Notes: a model not told the origin generated them from the letters alone. DNA of 64,000 bases from Melieria omissa (GCA_963971225.1 OZ020269.1:92938865-93002864); one strand, 5' to 3'. Counted from the stretch's first letter, positions 1-13,814 are shown. Numbers and translations: made by a program.

Positions 1-1700
1 CATAGCATTAAAAAATTAATAAGAAACAAGAACAGAAGTTGAAAATTCAGCTGGTAGCCGAAACGAAGGGGGGAACACGAACCACCGGCCACCACTTAAT
101 TGAGGCGAAAACCCTAAAACAACAACAACAACAACAACAACAACAAATACAATGACGCCAAGCTAAAGTAGCAACGTCAGCGAACGTCGAAGTGCAACAG
201 CGAATACAAAAACAACAACTAAAATAAAAGACTGAAAACACAAACCGGCTTTAATGCTGCTACGTGAAGCCGAGCACATGTCCGTCCAATCTCATTCGTT
301 CGTTCGTATGTGTGTTGGTGCGTTGGTTCGTCCATGCATCCGTCTGTCCGTCTGTTCGTTTGTCCATTCGCTTTTTGCTGACCACTTCGGGCCAACGCAA
401 CTGGACTGTTTGCTGGTCTCTGAACTTTTTTTCCCTCAGTTTCAATTCAAGTCAGGCTTAATGTTTTTGTTGTTATTGTTGTAGTTGTTGTTGCTGTTCA
501 AGCAAACTGCGTGCACCTGCTCGAATTTTGTACGTTTTCGTTTCGTTTTTGCGCCTCAACAGTTTTATGCGTTTTTGTTGCTGCTGCTGTTGCTGTTGTT
601 GTTGCTGTTGTCGTTGTGCTCCAGCGTCTTTCATTGATGATGTTTTCATTTGTGCATTGGGGACGGACCAAAACGGCAGACAGACAAACAGACAGACAGC
701 CGTCGACTGGTTTCGCTAACACGCATTGGGCAACCGTACGGCAAAAAGGAGTCACACAGCCCAAGGCGCAATGATTTACAACAACAACAACAACAAAAAA
801 CAAAACCTAAGACAGAAAATAAAAACTAAAAAACCAAAAACGGCACAACGCAGGCGCACAAAGACAGCAGCGCAAAACATGTTCTGGGCCAAGACGCCAG
901 GAAGAGCAACAACAACAACAACACTAAACAACAGCAGCAACATTCAGCAGGCCCATAAAATGCTGCATCCAACACACCAACCAAAAGCACTGATTTTTCA
1001 TGCTGCTGCCAGTTGCTGCAGCGATGTTATCATCGTCGTTGTTGTTGCTGGCTTTTATGCTTTTTATAGCTGTTTGAGTTAGTGTTGCTGTCGCTGCCGC
1101 ACTGTTGGCCATGGCTGTAAGTTAATATTGTGCACGTTGATTGCTTCCTGCGTCGCTGCGCGCCGCAAGCAGCGCAAAATGTAACAATTATCGCTTCCAG
1201 CAGCAACATTGGCAGCGCGTCGATACCCGTTGATATCTGCGCTGGCAGCGTCGCTGCGGTTTTATGAATGAATTTGCAGCAACAAAAAAACACACACACA
1301 ACAAATCAAAAACCCACAAAAAAAGGGAGAAAGAGAAAACAAAAAACAAATTCAGGCCCCAAAAAAAAGTGTTGTTGAGGTTGGTGAAAAATGTTGGCCG
1401 GGCAGTTGAGCAACAACGAACCAAAAAAACAACCCACAAGAGTGTAAAAACCGGCAGCAACAAAAAAATTGGCACTGGTTTTTGAAGGAAGTTATAAATT
1501 AATTGAGCTTGCAGTAATTTGAGTAGATGGCCCAACCGACCAACATGGTCGATGCATGAGCCACCAATGACTTCCACGATGCCCGGTTGCCGGCTGTTGT
1601 TCGCTCGATTTCAAGTAGCATCTTGTGTGATTTTCACAGCAGTTTTTTTTGTTTGTCTCCATATTCCATCTGCGATATATTCACACAGATCATACTTTGT
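1..1700. other. single-copy CAA/CAG-rich non-coding DNA
   Basis: Runs of CAA on the plus strand and of TTG/CTG (119-145, 475-500, 575-620, 780-800, 905-925) of the kind found in fly introns, 5' UTRs and regulatory DNA. Several short frames exist on both strands, but they are made of these repeats (poly-Cys, poly-Val, poly-Asn) and show no domain. No gene is called. Confidence 0.5.
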
Positions 1701-1951
1701 AAGCTGATCGTTGATCTTTCGACAACAACCACTAAGTAGACAAGATTGAGTGACTGGTATGAGTGCTCTGAGACCCTCAATGTGTATGAATTATACTGGC
1801 AAACCTGATTGTCTTCAATTTACTGATGTGTTAGAAACTGTTCGAAGACTGAACTGAACTGATAAATTAAATTAAATGATCTAAGATAAACTGTTACTAG
1901 AAATGTGAGCACCTCATTTCCTTGTCTTCAGTTTAGTGATCGATTTGAATC

Positions 1952-2216
1952 CATAGACATAGATTAAACCAGTGATGGTCATTCTGCTACTCGTTGGTAG
2001 CAGAGTAGCGAGTAGCTACATAGACTAAACCAGTGATGGTCATTCTGCTACTCGAGAGTAGTTACTCGCTACTCTGCTTAGTCTGTTACACTGTTGTATT
2101 CATATCGATTGAGAGTATTTGTCTTTTTAAATCTTTTTTATTTATTAATTTATTTATATATTTAATTATTTCTTTTTTATTACTTTATTAATTAATTAAT
2201 TTATTTATTTACTCAC

Positions 2217-2247
<31 letters not shown>

Positions 2248-2414
2248 ATTTTATTTTATTTTATTTTATTTTATTTTATTTTTTTTATTTTATTTCAGTT
2301 TATTTTATTTTATTTTATTTTGTTTTATTTTATTTTATTTATTTATTTATTTTTTAATTTTTTTTCAGTCTTTGAAAACAATTCTTACAATGGTCCTCAC
2401 TGGTTTAGTCTATG
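1952..2414. mobile_element. MITE-like inverted-repeat element with internal TTTTA tract
   Basis: The left end (tagactaaaccagtgatggt, 2021-2040) is matched inverted by the right end (aatggtcctcactggttta, 2389-2407, continuing to 2414) with about two mismatches. A second left end at about 1958-1983 lies 60 bp upstream, so the left terminus is duplicated. Between the termini are a palindromic CTACTCG...CGAGTAG region and the TTTTA repeat at 2225-2340. CAGTGATGG ends recall hAT elements, but no clear target duplication was found. Confidence 0.5.
2130..2345. repeat. TTTTA/TTTA microsatellite
   Basis: Near-continuous TTTTA and TTTA units, purest at 2240-2285, inside the inverted-repeat element above. 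Same motif as the tracts at 15.2-16.2 kb and, as AAAAT, in shot intron 9. Confidence 0.9.
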
Positions 2415-3210
2415 AACAGTTGTATTCATATTGACCCAAAAACTAAATATAGGGAAACTAGCAAAGAAACGAGAAGCAAAATGGTCATCACTGAATTAAA
2501 CTAAAACATTTTGGTGATTTAATGGTCTGTTAGATCATTAGTGATCAGTGAAACCTCACTCTTTCCCAACGTTTTATCAAAAGTTCGCTGATCTCTTCAG
2601 GGAATTAAAAAATTGATACAAATTCTAAGCGCAAAACACTTATTTTGTCTTCAACAGATCATCCAATCGATTATAATTGACCTCACAGCCCATTGAACCA
2701 TCAGCAAAAATATAATACAGGTCAACCCATCGAAACTGAAACTGAAAAATTAATCTTATAACCTGAAATCTGTTGTTTGTTATTGAGTTTTCTAAATAAA
2801 CCTTTAAACACAAACTCAGTATTCATAAATTTCAATGTCTGGTTTTTAACATATTCTCTTTCATCGCTGTACTCATTAGCCGGTTGAAGATTTCCAACTC
2901 AGAACAGTCACATTTTACAACAAATTTCATGAACAGTGTCATCTACTTGACCATCCTTACATTATAGTGGTTAGATATGTTTTGATGACTTAAGACAAAT
3001 GCCCCCTTGTGACAAAAATCGTAGTCACTGAAACATATGTCACAATCTCGACATGACTATGACTTCTTTAAACCTGCTTATTGGAACCCTCATCTTTGCA
3101 GGATCCCTTCTCAAAGCACTTATTGCCAACAACTAGAAACACCTCGATTCGAAGATTCCCTCTCACTTCCCAAAAAATTTTTTAGATTCCGATTTTTTAC
3201 GATTTCAAAG

Positions 3211-3980
3211 TACTAGGTTAGGTTAGATAAGTTGGCTGGCCAATTTGGTCATCCATAGGGCTCTAGTGGTACCAGTTAAAGCTCCTCAGTATGTCGGAAT
3301 ATTCCTGGCGAAGTTTAGCAGGGACTTAATTGGTTTGCAGACACCATCAAACCCAGAGAAGGACCGAAAGGAAGCAAAGAATGAGAAAGAGATAATTAGC
3401 CGGACAAAAACAAAGCATGTGCTCGAAGGTTTCTCTGGCTTTCAAAGTACTAACTCAACAAAGACTCTTAACACCGTTGGCCCCATCTCCATCTCCCTTT
3501 TACCATTTCAATTTCTAAGCTCTGGTTTTTCCAATACTTTAATCATCTCTTGTCTTTAAATGTAATTTTACATTTAAACCTAAAGTTTTCCCAGTATCCA
3601 ATAACTTTCTTCAATTGTCCAATCCATCTTTACTAACCATTGACTTTCCTCATATAAGATATATGTTTTTATTTCATAGAGTCTAGAATCTCCTCTTCTC
3701 TCCTTTACTACTGCTTTATGAGCTGTGGTCTCAGTCTCATTATATCTTACACTTCTCTAGTATTCCGAGTTCTTTTTCGAATCTACTAAAATTTACATGC
3801 AAATCAAATTTTAAATCTGTTCTTCAGCTTCACTAATCACTACTACAACTCATAAACGGATCTCCATCTGACATTACTAAGGACCCAATAAGAGTCTATA
3901 AGTGGCCATACGAGGCCAACCACTAATAGCTACCAAGGTTAGGTTGCGGTGCCTGCCTCTGTATGAGCTACACTTAGGCC
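3211..3980. repeat. dispersed repeat pieces, probably LINE 3' tails
   Basis: The stretch GGTTAGGTTAGATAAGTTGGCTGGCC... at 3211-3280, with ...GGGCTCTAGTGGTACCAG, resembles the repeats at 13.8-14.2 kb. The piece at 3936-3980 (AGGTTGC...CTCTGTATGAGCTACACTTAGGCCTC) recurs inverted at 24898-24940. Such pieces ending in CAACCTAACC runs are common at 3' ends of fly non-LTR retrotransposons. Coding potential is lost. Confidence 0.4.
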
Positions 3981-4475
3981 TCTTAATAGCTACCTACCTT
4001 CAGCTTTAAATCTTCACTCCTTTTCACCTCTAGCCCTTAGCTGGTCACCTTTCTTCCTTTAAGAACAAGTTTTCTGCCTCATAATTTTTCTTCAATCTCC
4101 ACAAAAAAAATTATGCTATATGTTTTTACTTTTCAATACTAAAACTTGTAAAGTCCTGGAACTTTTTTATATAAATCTTTATATGTATTCTTTCTTACCT
4201 AAGGAAAACAATCAGATTTGATTACTTTTACTGCTTTCTTACACCTAAAATTATCTTTTGTATTCGTCTTCTGGTCTTACTGTATATCTACGTACATAAA
4301 TTTTCGAATCTTCTCTGACAACTCTGGATCTACCCATATCTTCTTTGTCGACTACGGACGGAATATTTCCTCTAATATCTATTATATCTCTAATGTTCAA
4401 GACATTATAATCCTCAATATATCTTATCTATCTAATACCTTCACAAGTGATACTTTTCTTTTCTCTATCTCTACA

Positions 4476-4675
4476 NNNNNNNNNNNNNNNNNNNNNNNNN
4501 NNNNNNNNNNNNNNNNNNNNNNNNNNNNNNNNNNNNNNNNNNNNNNNNNNNNNNNNNNNNNNNNNNNNNNNNNNNNNNNNNNNNNNNNNNNNNNNNNNNN
4601 NNNNNNNNNNNNNNNNNNNNNNNNNNNNNNNNNNNNNNNNNNNNNNNNNNNNNNNNNNNNNNNNNNNNNNNNNNN
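4476..4675. other. assembly gap, exactly 200 N
   Basis: 200 consecutive N, a round number that suggests a placeholder of fixed size. The frames that cross it are artefacts. The true distance between flanks is unknown. Flanks on both sides are AT-rich DNA without genes. Confidence 0.99.
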
Positions 4676-5249
4676 ATTATCGTAGTGGGAGTGGCAAGTA
4701 CGCATGTCGAATCGTACATAACCTGTACAAAGGGTTAAACATTCATTTTTTATAATAAAACTTATGACTGTTACAAACCTGCTACAAATTTATTATTTGG
4801 TCCTTTTCTGAAAGTTTTAGTCAGTGCTTTGAATACTATTATTTCCAATATCTATAAACAAATCTGTCTTTCAGATCGATTCACTAATACTAAAATTTAT
4901 TTAGTCACACATTAGCTTGGCTTCTCATCTCTGGTGTGTGATCCGTTTTTTCTTTTACCTTTTTTCTGAACAGTCAATGATCTGATTCGAACTGATCCGT
5001 TACTAGTTATGCTTCCTGAAATTTGATCTCTAGTCTTTGATGTCTTTTATCTGTTCATCAGCATCTGATCTGTTGACCAATCTTCGATCACATTTTTTGC
5101 TTTCAATGGCAAATCTGTTCATTGATGTCTCCAAGCCAAGGTGACATTTCATCATTGTTCATTTTACCCAACACAATTTTTTTATGAGCTTTCAAAATAT
5201 TGCTTTATAAAATCGCTTTGCCGTTAAGTGTGGCCGCTAATGAGCAACA

Positions 5250-7640
5250 GCGCAGCTGTGGGCAGCTGTGGCCTTCAATGTTTTGCCACTTTAATCGCTG
5301 CGTTTAACTGTGCGACTTTTTCCTAGCCGAGTGGCAGCTGACTCAAACATTTTAAGCGCATTGCAAGTGTTGCAATTAGCATATCACACTCACACACATA
5401 CTCACTCACACAGATGCTTTTGCACGCATACAAAGGCACAAAGCCCGCATACACGCATACACCTGTGCACGCTGACAGACAACATTGCTGCGCATGCGCA
5501 ACGGCATTTCATCTGTCAGCCTACAGAAAAGGCAAGGCGACAGCGCCTCGGCCAACTAAACGGTGAAACTTTGCTTGCAACAATAATTATCCACTTTAGC
5601 GGCAATCAAGTGCAGTTAACAACAACAACGACAACACAAGCAAATATGTGTAAAATGAGTACATGAACAAATTTCACTCGTTACAGCAAAAATTTTGTCG
5701 TTATGGCCAAAATGGCCAAAAATTTTGCAACAGGCAGCAGGCAGCAGAATTTTTGTGTTAAAATTTGTAACAAATTCACACAGTTTAGCAAACAAAAACA
5801 AAATACTGTCATACACACAAACATACTCTTTATGACAGATATGAGCGGAGAGTTGGAGGCAAGAAGCAAGAATTGTCGACCGGCATCGAGTGGCGCTGAA
5901 CTGGTTGAAATAATTTCTGCAAACAGGAAAAGCTACTCGACTTTTGGCTTGGCGAATTTTTCATTGAAGGAACGAAACCACCAGAAGTAACAACAACAAC
6001 AATGAAAACAGAAAACAAAAAAACAAATTTATGTTAAGACATGTTTGCCTTTTTTTGTTGTTGCTCTTCAGAAGCACTGACTTCCCTTACCAGTTGTTGG
6101 CTATCATTTTGCGTTGACTGGAATTGGTCGTCGTTGTTGTTGGTGTTACTGTTGCTTGGGCCTTTGTTGTTGTAGTGTTTTTTGGAAAACATTTTCAGCG
6201 GAAGTGATTTTGCGAAAGCGTCCAACGGTCGACACAGGCGCATGAACGGATGAATGAACGAACGGACAGACAGACATGGAGGGACAGACAGCTGAACTAC
6301 TAACTTGCCACAGATACGCAACGCAACATTTTGTGTTTTGCCGTTGTTGTCTGCTGCCAACGTTAAGCGGTGACAATAATGACAACAACAAACACACTTG
6401 AACAACTTCATTCGGCGCACAGATTATTTTTTTTTTTAATATTTTTTGTGCTGAAAGCAATTCCAATTTTTTTGCTGTCTTTCATAGCGTTTACTTTTTT
6501 TTCTTGTTTTAATTTTTTCTTTTTATTTTTCTTCCGTTTGGTTTTTTTTTAGTTTTTTTTCTATTTTATTTTCTTTTACTTAATTTTTTTTTCTTTTTGC
6601 ATCTACTTTAATCTGTTTTCGTATTTTTATTTGTTTTATTTATTTTTGTTGTTTTTGTATCTACTTTAATCTGTTTTTGTATATTTGCTGAGCAACATTT
6701 TGCATTTCCAGCAGCGCAGCAAATGTGTCACAACGGCAACGGTTGATTAGTGGCCGCTTCGCTTCAATCCAGAAATTCCGCCACTGGATGAAGGGATTTT
6801 TGTTTTTGCATTCCCCGGCTACGCTTTCAGCGCTTAATGCGACAAAGACGCAGTGCTAATTATTGGATTAGCGTTAAAACGCTGCAGCACACACACACAC
6901 ATACACACACACACACAGATCCATACACACACACACACATAGACACAAGCATGCAGGCAACATGTCGGTTAAATTGTAATTAAGCCATAAATCCAATGTG
7001 CCACAAGTGTCGCATGCAGTCGTCGAGCTCGTTGCTCACACCTTGTCGCGCCGCTGCCGCCTTTTTACCGCGTCGCTGCGTCGTTTTTATCGGCCTACAA
7101 AATAAACTCTTTGGCAGCGCTTTGACGTTCCTCATTTGACATTTAATGAAGCAATTCACTCATTTCGCAGCAGACGCACAGCAGACGCAAACAAATCACG
7201 CGCTGAAATTAAGGATAAGCGCGATGCCACTGCAGCAACAGCAGCAACAAAAACGCGCTGCGTCAACGCAAAAAAGGATTATGAACTGGCAAAGCGTTAA
7301 TTAGCGACAACAACAACCAGTTGGCAGACGCACAGGTGTGCACCAACGACACACAATTAGAGATTTAGGCGCATTGCTCGTCGAGCAGCGGGTGGCCGAA
7401 ACGTCGCTTATCGACTTGTCGGCCAATTGTCGGCCCAAGCGCTGACATTTTCCTCAAATGCCAAACGGCAAAATCGTAAAATGTCGGATTATGAGTCAAG
7501 TCGAGTGGACCGACTGACTGTTGTCATGCGCAATTAATCGCACAAATCGTCAATTAGCCAGTCTGGCTTAGAGCGTATTTTATTTTGCCAGCGCAACAAC
7601 AACAATGTGTGCATGAACATTCTACTTTGCTACGATTGAA
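5250..7640. other. single-copy non-coding region, possibly regulatory
   Basis: G/C-richer single-copy DNA with CA runs (5385-5420, 6888-6940), CAA runs (5620-5640, 5988-6003) and TTGTTG runs. Nothing in it reads as a conserved protein. Composition like that of fly intergenic enhancers or UTR/intron DNA; function unknown. Confidence 0.35.
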
Positions 7641-8049
7641 ATTGTTTTATTGTTGCATGAAGAGTCTTCAAAATGGATTTCAAATTAGACCAGAGTCAGC
7701 TAATTTTGAGAGGATTTATGTAAAAATAAATGAGTAAAACAAATGCAGAGATTAGGTGAGAAAATGTGACGTCACATGGGATTCAAAGATTAAACTAGTT
7801 TGAGAAAAAACAAGCAACTACGTTTTAGGTGATCAGAAGCTTAGCTTTTGGAAGTATAAAATAAAGCGTCAACACCCAGTACTTTCTTATTCCAAACATT
7901 TCTTCCACTCTACAAACAATCTTCCATTTACTCCACACTCAATCTCTAACCATTAAAAAGGGGGCGGGGTACTTCATACAAATACCAAATTTGTAATGAA
8001 ATAGGTTCCCTCTGCTTTCATATTTGTCCTAAATAGGTGCAATGTAAGA

Positions 8050-10600
8050 CCAACCTCTATTTATTTTGCATTTCAAACATTTCCTTCAAAGCTACTTGCA
8101 CCCTATAACCAACCCTTAAGGGATTCCCCATACAAAATAAGCAATTTTTTATGAAAATGGTTGTTGGCTGCTCCCATTTTAATCCTAGAGAGATCAAATA
8201 TAGGACCGACACCCATTTATTTTAATTGTTGAACAACTTTTCCTAAGTCACCCACACTCTACAACCAACACTTAAGGAGGCTACCATACAAAATATGACT
8301 TTTTCTATGTAAAGGGGTTGTTTTATGCTCTCAGGTTAACCCTATATATGTCAAATATAAGACGTTTCTCTATTTATTTTGCATTCTAAACATTCTGCTC
8401 AAAAAATGTACACCCTATAACCAGTCTTTTAGGTGGATCTCATACAAAATAAGCGTTTTTTTATGAAAATAGTTGATCTCTGCTTTCAGGTTGGCTCTAG
8501 AAAGGAAAATAAAAGACCAATTCTCATTTATTTTTCTATTCAAGTATTTTTCTCAAAGATACTTATACCCTTTTACCAACCATTAAGAAAGCTACCATAG
8601 AAAATTAAAGTTTTTTGTTAAGAAGGTTCCATTTTTCAATTGTTGGTCCTAAAGAGAACAAATATTAAACTGACCCCTATTGATTTCGATTTCTAAACAT
8701 TTTTGCCAAAGATATTTGCACTCTATAACCAATCATAAGTCGTGTCCCATAAAAAATAATTTTGTTTATAAAACTGGTCACTTTCAGCTCCCAGCAAGCT
8801 CTCGAAGATGCAAAATATCAGAGTAACCCTTATTATTTTGCCTTTGGCAAATTTTTTCCAAAGATACTTATACCCTATAACCAACCCATAAGGGGTGTGC
8901 CATACAAAAAAGCATTTTTTTTGGAGATGGTTGCTTTCTGCTCCAGAATTGGTCGTAGAAGAATAAGATGTAAAACAAACTGTTTTAATTGAATGTTTCA
9001 GTACTTTTCTCCAAAGAAACTTATACCCTATAACCAACCCATAAGGAGTTTCCCATACAAATAAATATTTTTTTATAAAACTGGTGCAGGTCCAGGCCCT
9101 GTAGAGGAAAAATATCAGAGTAGCCTTTATTAATTTTGCCTTATACAAATTGTTTCCAAAGATACATATACCCTATAACCAACCCATAAGCGGGTTTCTA
9201 TACAAAATTACCTTGTTTTATAAAACCGGTTACTTCCAGCTCCCAGCTTTGTCCTGAACAGGAATAATACTAGAGCGGTTTTACTAATTTTGCCTTTTAC
9301 ACATTTTTTCCAAAGACACTTATACCCTATAACCTACCCATAAGGGATGTGTCATGCAAAAAGGCATTTTCTATGGGAACGGTTGATTTTTGCTCCAAAA
9401 TTGGTTCTAGAAGAATCAGATGTAAGACAAACTTTTTTAGTTTAATTTTTTAGTACTTTCTTCCAAAGCAACTTATACCCTATAACCAATTCATAAGGGG
9501 CGTGCCACACAAAAAAAAACATTTTCTATGGAGATGGTTGCTTTTTGTTCCAAAACTGGTCGTAGATGAATCAAATGTAAGACAACATCTTTTAATTTAA
9601 TTTTTTAGTACCTTTTCCAAAGCAACTTATACCCTATAACCAACACATAAGGGCTGTGCCATACAAAAAAGCATTTTCTATGGAGATGGTTGCTTTCTGC
9701 TCCAAAACTGGTCGTAGAAGAATCAGATGTATGAGAAATCTCTTTTAATTTGTTTACTACTTTTTTCCAAAGAAACTTATACCCTATAACCAACCCATAT
9801 GGGCTGCACCATACAAAAAAACATTGGGACATATGGGAACGGTTGACTTTTGCTCTAGAATTGGTCGTAAAAGAATTAAATGTAAGACAAACATACTTTA
9901 ATTTGATTGTTCAATATTTTTTCCAAGCTACTTATACCCTATAACCAACCCATAAGGAGCTTCCTATACAAAGAAGTCATTTAAAACAAACCAGGTTGCT
10001 TTCAGCTCGCAAGTTGATCATGAAATGATCAAATATTACACTGACCCCTAATAATTTTGATTTCTAAACATATTTCTCAAATATACTTATACCCTACAAC
10101 CCATCCATAAGGGACGTCCCATACAAAATGAGCATCTTTTATAAAAAATATGCTGTTAGCTCCAAGGTTGGCCCTAGAAGGGTTAATTTTAGCGCCCATT
10201 TGCGTTTATTTTAATTTTTTAATAATTTTTGCCAAACTTACTGACACGCTATAACCAACCCTTAATGTAGCTCCCATACAAAATTAGCGTTTCTCAATAT
10301 ATTACTGTTTCCTCTTTACTCTTTAGCCACAAAGAGGTCCAATATGCAATAAACCCCTACTTATTTTGCTTCTGCAATATTTTCTTTTAATATAATTACA
10401 CCCTATAACCAAGCCCTAGTGAAGTTCGCATACAAAATTAACATTTTTTAATGAAATATGTTACCCACTCCTTTCAGATAGCTTCTAGAGCAGTGAAATG
10501 TGAGACCGAACTTTATTTAATTTAGCTTTTGCATATCTTCTACAAACAAGCTTATCTTCTATCTTCAATGCTTTAGGATGTTGCCATAGAAAATTCAGAA
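8050..10600. repeat. ~153-bp tandem repeat array, about 17 copies
   Basis: The core TATACCCTATAACCAACCCA and its variants recur at about 8101, 8257, 8412, 8568, 8721, 8871, 9025, 9171, 9323, 9475, 9631, 9781, 9937, 10091, 10247, 10400 and 10556, a spacing of 146-158 bp. After each core comes a CCATACAAAA block, then a GGTTG-CTCC-GGTC-TAGA block. Central copies (8.8-10.0 kb) are most alike, outer ones decayed, as expected for an old array renewed by unequal exchange. Short frames in the array are repeat artefacts. Confidence 0.93.
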
Positions 10601-10739
10601 TCTTAATAAAAACAACACCCACTACTAACATTTTAGTTCTAGACGGTCCAACTTGATGACCAAACTCCAGTTATTTAGCTTTTTAAACCAGCTATCTTCA
10701 ACCCACTCATACAAAGTTGAGAATTTTTATAAAATACAC

Positions 10740-12380
10740 TGCCAAGTGTCACTTGTCATCGAGTCAACTTGGCTTCAATAGTGAAGCAGAAATGAGTAAA
10801 TGTTTGTTGTTGCCATAATTAAGACGGCAGAAAAAGGCTCTGAGAATTTACTGCCGCAACGTGTAATTAACCAGGTCAAAGTTATATGTTGCGCTCTGCA
10901 TAATTAAGTTTAATTTTTTTTTCTAGAATTCTTCAGTTTTGCGAACTGTTTCTCAGCCAAACCAATGTTTTGCGAGAATCATTAGTGCGTGTGGCTTCAG
11001 TTGTTGAGAAATTTCTAAAGCAACACTCGTGCAGTTTTAGAATTACTGTAATTGAAGAGACTCAGATGTCGATACAACTTTAGATGCCTTTCCATTGGTT
11101 TAGAAGAGGTTTCGATTCACAAGCACAAGATGGGATAATGGGGGAAGAAATTAGGCCTAAGTAGATATTATGATTGGACTATTGTGCTACGTATGTATGT
11201 ATGTATGTATGTATGTATGTATGTATGTATGTATATATGTATTATGTATGTATCTTTGTATGTCTACAATTTTTCAAGACTCTTTTTGCAGACTCAAAAG
11301 TTGTCAAGTATTCTTATAGTTTGAATCTATTTCAAGTCCCCATGACAACGTTTGTTCGAAATTTCTTCAATCAGAACCCATTGTGTTTTGTAATCCAATC
11401 AACATTTACTATGAATACAAAACAACATCCACTCTCTTACGACCAAGAATGACCGCAAAGTTAATCGTCTAACCGGAATCTGTGCCGCTTTTCAGCGACT
11501 AAACAATGAAACGTTGAAACGCTTTCTTTCCAATCATCAACAATAACCAATTAGAAGTCCGTTAACTTAAAGAACAGGCGCTCTTTGTAAACATTCTTTA
11601 AAGTAAAATTGCATTTTGACAACAACAACAACAAAATGTCTCCACACAACACCTCAGTTCCAGACATGAATTATGTCCATTTGGCATAAGTCAAATAAGC
11701 GGCCAAGCACAATGCTGATAAATACCTTTAAACACTCAAACACTCCTACATACAAAAATATTTATATATATATAGATTAATGCACATAGCAACCGCGCAC
11801 AATTGTGCATTGTGACATGGCAAATGCCAACAGAATAAAATCAAATGCCAAGCGCACTCAACGCAATGCGCTGCGCCATGCCACACCAAGCCAACAGGAA
11901 TGGCAAACGTTCGGCATAACAGCAGCAATCAAAATTGCAATGCACCGCTGTTGCTGCTGCTGCAATGCTGCAGCAAAACACGGATTTATAAAACGTTACG
12001 CGAATTGGCTTAAGCACACGGCCAATAATGCGACAATGTCGGCACAAACATTCAAATCCACTGCCAACTTGCCCGACAGTTTTTCCTTTAGTGGGGGTTT
12101 TCCTTCAATGCTCATAAAGTGCGATTGGCCAATAAATAAGCACAAATGCAGAATGAATAATCAAATGCAAAGCAACAACAACAACAAAAACATTAATAAT
12201 AAAAACAACAAAGAGTGTGCAAAGAGCCAAGTGCGCATTTTAATAAACAGTTGAAATGTCAACTGTGCTGACGACGGAGGCAGAGGAATCAGTTGAAGTA
12301 TTGGCGCAGTGCTCTTCAAACTCTGCGATATGGCATTCCGATGGGGTTATGTCCAGCTGCATACAAAATCAATGATATAT
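10740..12380. other. non-coding DNA with a GTAT microsatellite
   Basis: A (GTAT)n tract at 11188-11235 and a CAA run at 11618-11635. The open frame at 11805-12254 is rich in Asn/Ala/Lys and looks like composition, not a protein. No gene is called. Confidence 0.45.
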
Positions 12381-12970
12381 TTTATGTATAAGGTTAGGTA
12401 GGTAGGACAGGCAGCTTGCTGATATTTCAAGGAGTGCACTTGGAGGCCTCAACGGCCCATTTATAAATCGATAGAAAGTGCTACAGAGTCCCTCGTATTC
12501 TGTCTTCTGTAGTGGTCTAAGCCAACATGAACTTTGAATGAATCTGGCAATATCTCTCAATGGTATAAGGCTTACCTTGTCCAGATCTTCAAACGTTCAG
12601 TTCCCTTAAACCGAGGAAAACGAAAGGACTAATGAAAAAACGAAGAATAGAGCTCATCTCCCAATAGTACAATCCTCCCACATATCGAGATCCTTGCAAG
12701 CAATCTATGGAGACCTGAAGGAGACCCACGAAAAACATGTTTCAGAAATACGACAAAAGGTACATCAGCTACATAAAGCCGCTCTTACCGAGGAATAGCA
12801 GGCTAGTTATGGTTTTACCAATGGGTCACTAATGGATCTCTCACGAGCACAGGTTTGATCGCAAGTCACATGTACACAACAAGCAGAACAGGGTGTTGAA
12901 AGAACTCTGGACCAACCTCTTTGCTTCGAACTAGCAAAATAACGGTTGACTCACTACTCTCAATACTCCG

Positions 12971-13319
12971 ATGATTGAGGGAGTGACCAGTAGCCTACCA
13001 AGATTCTCTTCTACAAGGGCTCATATAGATCTTTATAGATCTGTGCAGTTAACGGTAAAGACTCGAACGAAATCTATACGAAGCCTTAGGCCAATCACTT
13101 CGGGTATTCCCCCGGACAACCCGTTTGAACACTGGCGCCCATGCATTCCACGTTGAAACGATGTTCCAGCGCACTACGCATTACAGAGAAAGTTCGTTTC
13201 TGGCCCGTACAGCGCGGTTGTGGAATGGTCTCCCCGCGGATATTTTCCCCAGCACTTATGATCTCGATGGGTTCAAGTCAAGAGTCCAGAACCACTTCTC
13301 TCAAAACCCTATCTCCTAA
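12971..13319 (+). pseudogene. non-LTR retrotransposon fragment: C-terminal tail of the reverse-transcriptase ORF
   Basis: The frame ending at 13319 reads SSFLARTARLWNGLPADIFP then STYDLDGFKSRVQNHF, which fits the R-T-x-R-L-W-N-x-L-P...FK-x-x-V pattern found at the end of jockey/CR1-type reverse-transcriptase ORFs. Upstream, 12971-13156 continues in another frame (ITSGIPPDNPFEHWRP), so at least one frameshift is present. The reverse-transcriptase core is missing; the copy is 5'-truncated and dead. 12369-12960 may hold more of the same or another LINE, but I cannot prove it. Confidence 0.7.
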
Positions 13320-13814
13320 CCTTTTATCCTTCCTGAACCAACGCAATGCCTCGCATTAATAGGGATCATCCCCTGCGCGTTTGTTGGAGTCAAAAAAGAA
13401 AATTGTACCTTAGCTAAACTAACCTTGTTTATTTTTTTAATCAAAATCCAGCGGCTACACTATCTTGTCTCCCGTATGAACGAAGGATCTTCCCTAGAAA
13501 AAGATGTTCGACGCGGTAACAAATCGAAAAGGAAGACCATGTCTCCGGTGTTAGAACCAAATTGAGAACGCCCTATCATTTCTTGATGTGACCAACTGGA
13601 GAAGATGCGCACAAAGCAGAAGCACCTGGAGAGAAATTTTGCGGCAGGCCATAATCCGAAAACGGGTTGTTACTTAATCTATTTATTGTCTTCGGAAGCA
13701 TAGGGCCTCAAGAAGGTTTTTTTGGAATCCACTATTTCGTATATTTTTACATATTTCAGGTCAAAAAATTAAAATCTAACTTGAAATTGTCTCTTTAGGA
13801 CCTCAGGTTATTAA

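Noticed and set aside
3211..3225. GGTTAGGTTAG as telomeric repeat
   Set aside because: Only two units, joined to LINE-tail-like DNA; similar short runs at other sites behave the same way.
4218..4755. Frames spanning the N gap
   Set aside because: The gap is unknown sequence, so the frames are artefacts of N.
8723..9148. 141-residue minus-strand frame with repeated FVWHTPYGLVIGYK
   Set aside because: It lies in a tandem array and the frame is lost in most units; no start or splice support.
11805..12254. 149-residue plus-strand frame
   Set aside because: Asn/Ala/Lys-rich composition from CAA/GCA runs, no domain, overlapping frames on the other strand.
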